Assembly (NCBI RefSeq): GCF_006376675.1
Contig: NZ_VEWK01000001.1
Span: 62,001 to 126,000 of the forward strand
Reading direction: 5' to 3'
DNA length: 64,000 bases
Origin: Brucella pecoris
GTDB lineage: Bacteria; Pseudomonadota; Alphaproteobacteria; Rhizobiales; Rhizobiaceae
Of this stretch, positions 8,310 through 16,264 are shown piece by piece. The notes under the pieces are model-generated. The model saw only the letters and a program-made list of their open reading frames with translations, was not told the DNA's origin and did not search any database. The position numbers and the translations under genes were made by a program. Numbering within the stretch: the first letter of the stretch is position 1; the number at the start of each line of letters is the position of its first letter.

Positions 8310-11300
8310 TTAAGCTGTCTTGAGTGTGAGAAGCCCATCTCGTTCCTCAAGTATATTGGCTTTTTTCAAATAGCCAATTCTCGCTTGGATCTGCTCCCTC
8401 AATTGACCACTTGTTGATTTGAACCCAAGCGCTCTGGAAATCGCATTGATCGCTTCATCTGGCGTTGCACCGAAGCTCGCCTCGACCAATTGTCGAAGTC
8501 CCTGATCGATCTCCATTGGAGGTAGCATATCGAGACGACGCAAACTGAGCGAGGCGACTTCACTTCGATCACGGAGCTTTATTTCTCCATTTGGCCATAG
8601 CAGGAATTGGCCTTCAATGTTGATGTGCTTGTTTCGGGCCGCCGCCAAGATTGCCACGGTTACGTGGCTGTTGATGCGCTGGCCTGCTCTTTGTAATCCC
8701 CACGCGCTTCTAAGCCGAGTGACGAGTTCATCCTGATGAAGGGGGCCTTCGACCTCCACAATTTCCTTAATGTGTTCAACCAGAATGCCAAGAGGCGTTT
8801 CATGAAGTTCAACATGGATCGCTGGCTTGATTGACGCTTCTTTATAAAGAGGAGTTGCGTTTTCGATCACATCCTTCGGCAGTATCCCGATTTCAGTCAC
8901 GTCCTCACGATCAATAGTGATGATCTCCACATTGACTGCTTTGCGCTTCTTCTCTGTGTCACCTTCGAGTTCAAGGGTATTGGCCTTCGCGCGTTCTATC
9001 GCGGCAATCAGCTTTTCGAGTTCCGCATTTGGGCGTTGAAACCAATCGGTGCTCCATATGCGATGAATATTCCAGCCATGCGCTTCGAGAACAGCTTGTC
9101 GCAAACGATCACGGTCGCGAGCTGAGCGAGAGTCATGATATGCCGCACCGTCGCATTCAATACCGAGCAAATACCGCCCAGGAACGGCATCATCGGCGAC
9201 CGCAAGATCAATAAAGAACCCCGCAATCCCCACTTGCGGATGCACCTGATAGCCACGCTCGGTCAATGCCGCAGCGACCTGTTCTTCAAAAACGCTGTCC
9301 ATCTCGCGTTCAGTACGCTTTGAAAGCGAAAGCCGTCCGGTTCTTGCAAAATGAAGGAAGAGCTTGAATGCAGCTACGCCTTTGCCTCGGGCGCGCTCCA
9401 AATCGATGTCCTCATCGGTTATGGACGCGTAGACTTCACAGCGTTGCTTGGCGCGACTAATCAAAACATTCAAACGTCGTTCACCACCCTCTGCTCCAAG
9501 TGGGCCGAACCTCATCCCCATGTACCCTTGGGCATTGCGGGCGTAGGCCACTGAAATGAAGATGACATCACGTTCGTCACCCTGAACGTTTTCGAGGTTC
9601 TTGATGAAGAACGGTTCTGTTGGATGCGAATGAAAGAAGGCTTCGGTTTCAGGGTTAAGCCGACGCAGAATTTCAAGCTGGTCCTGTATTTCCCTACGTT
9701 GCTTGATCGAAAAAGCAGCAACACCCAATGACAGGTTAGGGTTCTCAAGAGCATGTTTGATGATAGCTTTGGCCACGGCCTTGGCTTCGGTTTTGTTTAC
9801 GCCTTCTTCAAAGGTGCCGCCTGGAACTTGATGGAATCGGAGCCCCATTCCAGCTTCGTGCGTATACGGACTGGGAACGATAAACAGCTTGTTTTCGTAA
9901 AACTCGCTGTTTGAAACTGCAATGAGTGACTGGTGACGGCTACGATAATGCCATCTCAACATTTTCTCGGGCAGACCACGCGCAGAAAACAGGCCTAGAA
10001 TGCTCTCGATATCGGAAACCTGTGCGCCTTCAAGTTCGTCGTCGTCCTCCGAGCCGCTTGAAGTCATCTTCGAGAAGAAGCGCGTTGGCGGCAACTGTCT
10101 TTCGTCGCCTACAACAACAACCTGCCGCGCTCTGGCAACAGCGCCAATGGCGTCAACAGGTTGGATCTGACTGGCTTCGTCCATTACAAGCAAATCGAAG
10201 GTGAGTTGTGCAGGTGGCAGAAACTGTGCAATGGACAGCGGGCTCATCATAAAGACCGGCTTCAGCGCTTGAATTGCTGGAGCCGCCCTCGTCATCAGCT
10301 GACGAATTGGCATATGACCACGGCGACGCGCCATTTCAGATCTGAGGACACCTACGGGGCCAACACCGCTCTTGCCCGGAATACGTTTATGGTGTGAACG
10401 AACGACTTCCAGTCGCGACAGTCCCATCCTGTCCATGTCAAGACGCGCGAATTCATTTACAAGCCTTCCGTGAACTTCGCCGTCGAAACGAGCTAACTCC
10501 GGATCGTGTCTATGTTGATCACGTAGGATGGCTTCGTAAAATGCCATCTCAAAATATGACATTACGCCGTCTGGAGTGACACGACCGTCTTCCAGACGTT
10601 CAACAATTTGTTCTGCGCCTGCATCATTTGCGGCATTGGCGCGATTACGGTAGGCGGTCCATTTGGACAGCTGTTCCCGTGAGGTCAACCAAACTTGCAA
10701 CCGCTCCTGCAATTCGGAGCAGGGAACTTCCTCAACCCTGTTGGCTCCAAAAAGTGTTTCCGGATCGGTCTGTAGGTAATCAAGGATCGCTGAGAATTCG
10801 CCGACCCAGGTACCGGCATCGTCAAGCGTCGCTCCCGTTTTTCTGGCCAGGTCTCCCCGATCAGCTATTGTCGCAGCTAAAGGACGTATGTCTGCATTTT
10901 GCTGAACCCAATCGACCAGAAGAGAGAGTGCATCCCAATCGGATCCAATGCCTTCCCAACGTTGACCAAATGCTGAAGCTAAAAGCGTTCCCTGACCGTC
11001 TACCTTTGCTTTTAGATCAAGGGCGAGGCCTAACACTTGGAAAATTTTCGAACGTTCGCCTGCTGTTGCCAGATCGCGCTTAAGGAGCGTCTTGGCTTCC
11101 TGCTCAGCTTGGCCGAGCTCATCCACCAATCTAAGGACTTGCGATAAATGTGCGTCTTCTGCTCCGGTAGCGCCAGGGAAAAGAATCTGCGTTTTATCAG
11201 ACAGTTCTAGCCACAGAGCATGAGTCAGTCTGCGGGCTTCTTCCAAGATGCCTTGTACTTGTTCTGCGCTAGTACCAACTGCGGCTTTGTTCGAGAGACG

Positions 11301-13868
11301 GCTTGCGATCTGCCGCGCCTCAGTGCTGACACCGCGCAGGCTACGCATCCAAAGCACCAGATCTTCAAGCGGCTTCGGGTCTGTCTTCTCACCTCGCCAG
11401 TCCGCTCCAAAGGCGGAACGGCCAAGAGCATCTCCGTCTCGTATAGTCGATCTGGCCTGTTTGCCCTTTTGAAGCAAGTCGAGAATACGCAACGTTTCGT
11501 CGACGGAAGGCTCACCAACCAATACCGTTTTGAGCAATGATCGGGCAGAACGCCAATCCCCGCTCAGGAATTTGAGCATTCTCTTTCCGTGAACCGCCAA
11601 AGCGGTTCTCGCCGCAATGAGATCCACTTCCCAGGCGTGATCGGTAACCTTTCCTGTAAGTTCTGATCGCGCGTTTTGTAGTGTGGCTACGGCTTCAGCA
11701 AGATCACCGGCCTGATCGAGCCCTCGTTCCCAAATAGCTGCAACAAACGCGTCCGGACTTGCGTCTGGGGCATTTGCCACGCGTTGGCCGATTACGACCA
11801 TCCGCTCAATCGAAGCCAGTGAGCCTATATCGTCTACCCCGAGCAATGCTTGCAATGATCGCACCGCTGTCAGCAATCGCGGTAGAAGGGTTCTTAATTG
11901 TTCAACGGTCGTAAAAGCTGCATCGGAGAAATTTGCAGGTACTCGCGAGAACTGCGAAACGAGTCCTGCAGGTTCAGATCCCCAAGCTTCCGATCTTAAG
12001 ATTTCATTAATTCTTTCAGCAACATTCGCTAACTTCTTTCCATCTTGAACTAAGGAAGCGATGTCATTGATCGAACGCGCCCATACATCATTTGAAAGCG
12101 CGTCATTCGAAATGGTATCGGGACAGCTAGCGAGCCGTTCTGCAAGCTCCTTGCAGATCTGATAGTCTTCAAGATCGACGACATCCGCACGCTGAAGCGC
12201 CGTCGTCGTTTTTTGCATCCTTTCGAGCAGTTCCGCGAATGCTGTGCTTGAGTTCAGGATACGTACGGCCAGTCGTTCAAGATCGAGAGGTGAGATACCC
12301 GTTATCCCGACACCACGCCAAGGGTGTCGAGAAGGCAGTCCAATGTCGCGAATGCGTTCGGCGAGCTCCATAAGCAACTTTGACACTTCGTCACGATGAC
12401 CAGGTGTCCAATCCACCGCATTATGAAGCTCGATATCTGACGGTGCCATTCCCTCCCTACGAAGCCGAGACAGATGGCCGATGACCGTATATGCTGAAAG
12501 TCGATATGGTTCATACAGGCGGTGTAGCCTCTTGGGATGATCGTTGAGCCTGTCACGAAGATCGAGCAGGACATTATCTATCGCGCCATCGAAATTTCCT
12601 CGTGGCGAACCTAGATCCCAAGTTTTTTGAAGATCGTGCAGAACGGCTTTCTTGTTCGCTTTATTGCTGTGCAACTCAAGGCAGGCTTCGCCGACACCAG
12701 CGGCGTCCAGGCGGCGTTTCACCACCTCCAGCGCCGCCATCTTTTCAGCTACGAACAGTACGGTTTTTCCATCAGCAACTGCCGAAGCTATTATATTAGC
12801 AATTGTCTGCGATTTCCCTGTTCCGGGAGGCCCCTGAATCACAAGGTTCTTGCCTCGTTTAGCCTCATGAATGGCTGCAGACTGAGAACTATCTGCATCG
12901 ACGATATGCGTCATCTCAGATGGCTGGATGACGGAATCAATATTAGCCTCGTCAGAAATCAGGTCGTCATCGCGTTCAAACCCATCCGAGACAAGAGATC
13001 TAATAAGAGGCGTATCTGTAAACTTGGCGTGCACGGGCCAAAGAGAAGGATCGAGATCCCGATACATCAGAAATTTGGCGAATGAAAAGAAGCCAAGAAC
13101 GATGTCGTCAGGCTGTACTGACCAATCCGGCTTAACCGCGATACAAGAGGCAATTCTCTGCGCGTAATCTTCAAATGAAAAATCGTCTGTTGCCTCGAAC
13201 TCGGGCATTTTGATCGAATGGACACGATCAAGTAGGGCTTCCAAGGACAGATTGGATGAGAAATCTTCTTGCCGTGCCCGGAGCTTAAAGCGTTCACCGG
13301 CGGTTCCGCGTTCCAATATGACCGGCACCAATATCAAAGGAGCATATCGTATATTCTCTTTATTGTTGGGGTCGATCCATTTCAGCGTTCCGAGACCAAG
13401 AAATAGAATATTGACGCCTTGCTCTTCTTCGAGTGTGCGCGCGTCGAAATAGAGGTCCAGCAGACGTTTCTGCAAAGCATTCGGCGTCATCTTGGTCTGT
13501 AGCTTGGTATCACCGTGCCGGACCAGCTTGCCTTGTTCATCGCGCTCGTCATCATCCGGCAGTGCAAGCTCTATAAGCTCCTCGCCATCAGCATCTTCTC
13601 CGGTCTTCTCGCGTCCTTTCGCGCCTGCAAGGAAGGTCATTGCCTTCCCTTCGGTCACGAGAATACGAAATACTTCAGCCGCTTTTTCATCGATGATATC
13701 GACAGTCTTCGCGCTCTTCGAAAAACGCGGCACGTTCAACAAGCGATTTCGAGCTGAAAGATCTAAAAGCTCTGTTCGAGCTCGTTCGATCTTGTCTTCG
13801 ACCGATAAACTACCTGAAAAAGCGGAATTTTCGGCCAAATTAGCCGATTCCGAACGCTGCTGATCCAT
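8310..13868 (-). CDS. DUF4011 helicase with C-terminal Vsr/MTES_1575-like nuclease and DUF3320 (Hhe-like defence protein)
   Basis: 1852 residues in one uninterrupted frame. The N-terminal about 300 residues fit DUF4011 (ARTELLDLSARNRLLN, VNILFLGLGTLKW). A superfamily 1 (Dna2/Nam7-type) helicase follows: Walker A GPPGTGKS at 346-353, a roughly 850-residue mostly helical insertion, VMDEASQIQP near 1228, GDERQLPP shortly after, LRWHYRSRH, and a motif VI region RRLNVLISRAKQR near 1466. A PD-(D/E)XK fold like Vsr/MTES_1575 covers about 1525-1620 (GFFIDLAV, GIECDGAAYHDS, RDRDRLRQAVLEAHGW). DUF3320 covers about 1690-1745. The order resembles the single-gene Hhe anti-phage system as I remember it. 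Phage restriction here is inference. Confidence 0.85.
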   Translation of the reverse strand: MDQQRSESANLAENSAFSGSLSVEDKIERARTELLDLSARNRLLNVPRFSKSAKTVDIIDEKAAEVFRILVTEGKAMTFLAGAKGREKTGEDADGEELIELALPDDDERDEQGKLVRHGDTKLQTKMTPNALQKRLLDLYFDARTLEEEQGVNILFLGLGTLKWIDPNNKENIRYAPLILVPVILERGTAGERFKLRARQEDFSSNLSLEALLDRVHSIKMPEFEATDDFSFEDYAQRIASCIAVKPDWSVQPDDIVLGFFSFAKFLMYRDLDPSLWPVHAKFTDTPLIRSLVSDGFERDDDLISDEANIDSVIQPSEMTHIVDADSSQSAAIHEAKRGKNLVIQGPPGTGKSQTIANIIASAVADGKTVLFVAEKMAALEVVKRRLDAAGVGEACLELHSNKANKKAVLHDLQKTWDLGSPRGNFDGAIDNVLLDLRDRLNDHPKRLHRLYEPYRLSAYTVIGHLSRLRREGMAPSDIELHNAVDWTPGHRDEVSKLLMELAERIRDIGLPSRHPWRGVGITGISPLDLERLAVRILNSSTAFAELLERMQKTTTALQRADVVDLEDYQICKELAERLASCPDTISNDALSNDVWARSINDIASLVQDGKKLANVAERINEILRSEAWGSEPAGLVSQFSRVPANFSDAAFTTVEQLRTLLPRLLTAVRSLQALLGVDDIGSLASIERMVVIGQRVANAPDASPDAFVAAIWERGLDQAGDLAEAVATLQNARSELTGKVTDHAWEVDLIAARTALAVHGKRMLKFLSGDWRSARSLLKTVLVGEPSVDETLRILDLLQKGKQARSTIRDGDALGRSAFGADWRGEKTDPKPLEDLVLWMRSLRGVSTEARQIASRLSNKAAVGTSAEQVQGILEEARRLTHALWLELSDKTQILFPGATGAEDAHLSQVLRLVDELGQAEQEAKTLLKRDLATAGERSKIFQVLGLALDLKAKVDGQGTLLASAFGQRWEGIGSDWDALSLLVDWVQQNADIRPLAATIADRGDLARKTGATLDDAGTWVGEFSAILDYLQTDPETLFGANRVEEVPCSELQERLQVWLTSREQLSKWTAYRNRANAANDAGAEQIVERLEDGRVTPDGVMSYFEMAFYEAILRDQHRHDPELARFDGEVHGRLVNEFARLDMDRMGLSRLEVVRSHHKRIPGKSGVGPVGVLRSEMARRRGHMPIRQLMTRAAPAIQALKPVFMMSPLSIAQFLPPAQLTFDLLVMDEASQIQPVDAIGAVARARQVVVVGDERQLPPTRFFSKMTSSGSEDDDELEGAQVSDIESILGLFSARGLPEKMLRWHYRSRHQSLIAVSNSEFYENKLFIVPSPYTHEAGMGLRFHQVPGGTFEEGVNKTEAKAVAKAIIKHALENPNLSLGVAAFSIKQRREIQDQLEILRRLNPETEAFFHSHPTEPFFIKNLENVQGDERDVIFISVAYARNAQGYMGMRFGPLGAEGGERRLNVLISRAKQRCEVYASITDEDIDLERARGKGVAAFKLFLHFARTGRLSLSKRTEREMDSVFEEQVAAALTERGYQVHPQVGIAGFFIDLAVADDAVPGRYLLGIECDGAAYHDSRSARDRDRLRQAVLEAHGWNIHRIWSTDWFQRPNAELEKLIAAIERAKANTLELEGDTEKKRKAVNVEIITIDREDVTEIGILPKDVIENATPLYKEASIKPAIHVELHETPLGILVEHIKEIVEVEGPLHQDELVTRLRSAWGLQRAGQRINSHVTVAILAAARNKHINIEGQFLLWPNGEIKLRDRSEVASLSLRRLDMLPPMEIDQGLRQLVEASFGATPDEAINAISRALGFKSTSGQLREQIQARIGYLKKANILEERDGLLTLKTA

Positions 13869-14180
13869 GATTTAACCCACCCAATTATCAGCAATAAATG
13901 GAACAATCATGAGCAGGAGTCTAGCTGGATTTTCCGGCGGCTGACTAACTTCGTTCTGAAAGTAAGTCTTTCGACTTTGCTTAGCGACGGCGTGAGGTGC
14001 AATGATAAACCTCTCCCCCAGAAAAATCCTTAGTCGCGTCGAGCATGCTGACCTATCCATCGTCACTCATGTTGGTTAGGGTCGGTTCGATTGAAGTGTA
14101 AAGGTTTACGCCTAAGCCATAACTAACTGTGAAGCAAAATCCCCTATGCTTTGGTCTCGAAGGGTAGCGGATAATCTTTC
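13869..14180. other. 312-bp divergent intergenic region, no gene
   Basis: Lies between the divergent giant helicase gene (minus) and the 208-aa gene (plus), so it must hold both promoters. It is AT-rich after about 14090. A 64-codon minus frame inside (13872-14066) has no recognisable feature and was not called. No strong palindrome was seen. Confidence 0.6.
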
Positions 14181-14807
14181 GTGAGTAACTTCATTATAGT
14201 GAATGATACAATCAACCAAATTGTAGACAGAGAATTATTTTTAGCATATCGAGTGAACATTATTGGGGGCGATATGACACTCACAGATGCCGCATTTTCT
14301 GAATTTCGTACCAAGTACAATCCACCAAGGCCGCCGCGAGATGGCTTGGTGAAAAACTCGGGCGAAGTTACCCAGATGTCTGAGGCCGATGGTTTGTGTA
14401 TTTGGAAAGATGGAGCTGCTGCAGCCTTGTCATCTCAACCAAGCGTACCGAGGATAGACGATACGATGACAGTAGGCCTGAAGCTTTGGGCGGTCCGGGA
14501 TGAAAATGTTGTGCATGCGGATGAATCTTGCCCTTTTGGTCGAGGACTTGAAACTGGTGTCATTAAGCATACAAATCTAACAGGCGGCGGCAGTGCTTAT
14601 TGCGCAGGGGAGTTGATCTTTGTTGCCGAAAGTACAATTATTGTTAATGGCTTTTCTGGAAGATATGGTCCGCGCACGGCAGACGAAATGAAAGATGTTG
14701 CGCTCGCGTTTCAAAAATCAGGTTACCACGTATGGTCATCAGGTTTTGATGAAGAGGCTGGCAGACCTTACCCTTTCATCGGTGTGGACCCTGAATGGAT
14801 TATTTAA
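14181..14807 (+). CDS. Unknown 208-aa protein coupled to HTH/ImmA-IrrE gene (possible toxin partner)
   Basis: No family is firmly recognised. There is no signal peptide or membrane segment. The C-terminal half has an ordered pattern: LKLWAVRDENVVHADESCPFG, then GGGSAYCAGELIF, then VNGFSGRYGPR, then about 20 residues to a KSGYHVWSS strand. A pattern of the kind GG..AGE......SG.Y.P recalls uncharacterised domains met near polymorphic toxins, from memory only. The gene starts ATT-GTG-rich: GTG at 14181 is used, and an ATG (MTLTDAAF) lies at 14274. Its TAA is 1 bp before the ATG of the metallopeptidase gene, so co-translation is very likely. A toxin or substrate partnered with the downstream HTH-peptidase is the working guess. 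Confidence 0.55.
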   Translation: MSNFIIVNDTINQIVDRELFLAYRVNIIGGDMTLTDAAFSEFRTKYNPPRPPRDGLVKNSGEVTQMSEADGLCIWKDGAAAALSSQPSVPRIDDTMTVGLKLWAVRDENVVHADESCPFGRGLETGVIKHTNLTGGGSAYCAGELIFVAESTIIVNGFSGRYGPRTADEMKDVALAFQKSGYHVWSSGFDEEAGRPYPFIGVDPEWII

Positions 14808-14808
14808 A

Positions 14809-16212
14809 ATGATAGATAACGAAAAAATGGTAAAAATATTTGGGTCTAATGCAAGGGGCGATACATTAGAGGAATACGCAGCAAACAGCGAAAACAAATA
14901 TGTGAGGAGTCAGGTTCAGCTTGCTATCGCAAGCGAACAGGCAAAAGGCCGAAAAATTACGGCAAAAGAGGCCTTAGACCTTTACGGATTGGATATCCTC
15001 GAAAAAGTTGCAGTTGATGGTAGTGCTCCGCTTGTGAATAGTCGAGATGAACCTGCCAATACATTGCGTCGTAGGAGAGAGGATCTCAAACTAGATATTC
15101 GCGATATTGAAAAGCTCTCAGGGCTCGACACCAAGGTTTTAAAAAACTTAGAGACGCCAGGAAAAGCATCGAAGATTCGTGATATCGAACGAGTTGCATC
15201 GCTACTCGCGTTAGACGAGCGGATAGTGGGTTTTCGAGAGCAAGCCGGAGGAGATCGAGAACTCGGAGTACGTTTGCGAGAATTGCGCAGTACTGTCGAT
15301 GCTAAAACGTTTGATGCTTCCTCAGTTCTGAAGCTAGCTGAGGCGGGATGGATCGTTTCTAGGCAGAATGAACTTGGGCGCGTTTTGAAGATAGATGTGC
15401 ATCCGATAGTAGCAAAAGGAACGCTACAGTCGGATGATTATAGCTATGTTAGTGCAGAAAAGGGATATGCACTTGCCGAGAAGGCCCGAGCTGAGCTTGG
15501 TTTAAAACCTGATGAGCCTATCGTGAGTATCCGCGAGCTTCTTGAAAGAAAGTTGGGCGTTCCATTAGTGCAGGATAAGCTGACTTCTCGTTTTGCTGGA
15601 GCTACAATCGCAAACGGTTCCAATCGTGGGATTGTTGTGAACGAAGCCGGGCAGAACGAAAAGGTCTGGGTCCGAAGAATGACACTAGCTCATGAAATAG
15701 GACATTTGGTAGGGGACCCTGATCAAAGATTGAACAAACTACGTGTAGATTCATACGACAGCCTCAAGGGATTGGCAAACGAAGCTGATAATGTTGAGCG
15801 TAGAGCGAACGGCTTTGCGGTCGCGTTCCTTGCTCCGCCCAGTGCTGTTCGTGCCATTGCTCAACAGAAGTCTACTAGCCTAGATATTTTAGAAACGGTC
15901 ATGAACACTTTTGGCGTCAGTATGACAGCTGCTGCGTACCATATTCAAAACATAGCGAAGCTTGATGTTTCGAGTGTCCATCCTCGAGATATTAAGGACC
16001 AGTCACAAGAATGGGTAGCTCGCGAAAACTTAACACTTGACTACTTTCCAATTAATGAAACTCCATTAAATAGACGAGGGCGGTTTGCATCGTTGGTGGT
16101 TAGAGCTGAAAAGTTAGGTCATATTAGCGATGATACTGCTGCGACTTGGTTGAACACAACTGTAGAGAAGTATTGTCAAGCATCCAGCGAGATCTTGGAG
16201 TTGCAGGAATAA
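14809..16212 (+). CDS. HTH domain protein with ImmA/IrrE metallo-endopeptidase domain
   Basis: 467 residues from the ATG at 14809. Upstream extension to 14695 would only overlap the preceding gene. An XRE-like helix-turn-helix is visible at about 80-135 (TLRRRREDLKLDIRDIEKLS). The zinc peptidase signature HEIGH stands in MTLAHEIGHLVGDP near residue 297, with a plausible third ligand Glu in DNVERRANGFAVAFLAP. Proteins of this HTH plus ImmA/IrrE layout act as antitoxins, phage-repressor cleaving anti-repressors or stress regulators. It sits 1 bp after the 208-aa gene and convergent with the AAA ATPase gene. It probably controls its own operon and may cleave or neutralise the upstream product. 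Confidence 0.83.
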   Translation: MIDNEKMVKIFGSNARGDTLEEYAANSENKYVRSQVQLAIASEQAKGRKITAKEALDLYGLDILEKVAVDGSAPLVNSRDEPANTLRRRREDLKLDIRDIEKLSGLDTKVLKNLETPGKASKIRDIERVASLLALDERIVGFREQAGGDRELGVRLRELRSTVDAKTFDASSVLKLAEAGWIVSRQNELGRVLKIDVHPIVAKGTLQSDDYSYVSAEKGYALAEKARAELGLKPDEPIVSIRELLERKLGVPLVQDKLTSRFAGATIANGSNRGIVVNEAGQNEKVWVRRMTLAHEIGHLVGDPDQRLNKLRVDSYDSLKGLANEADNVERRANGFAVAFLAPPSAVRAIAQQKSTSLDILETVMNTFGVSMTAAAYHIQNIAKLDVSSVHPRDIKDQSQEWVARENLTLDYFPINETPLNRRGRFASLVVRAEKLGHISDDTAATWLNTTVEKYCQASSEILELQE

Positions 16213-16264
16213 TGAGACTGCTTTTGGCTGCGCCAGCCATTGGATTACTAACGCATTAACATTT

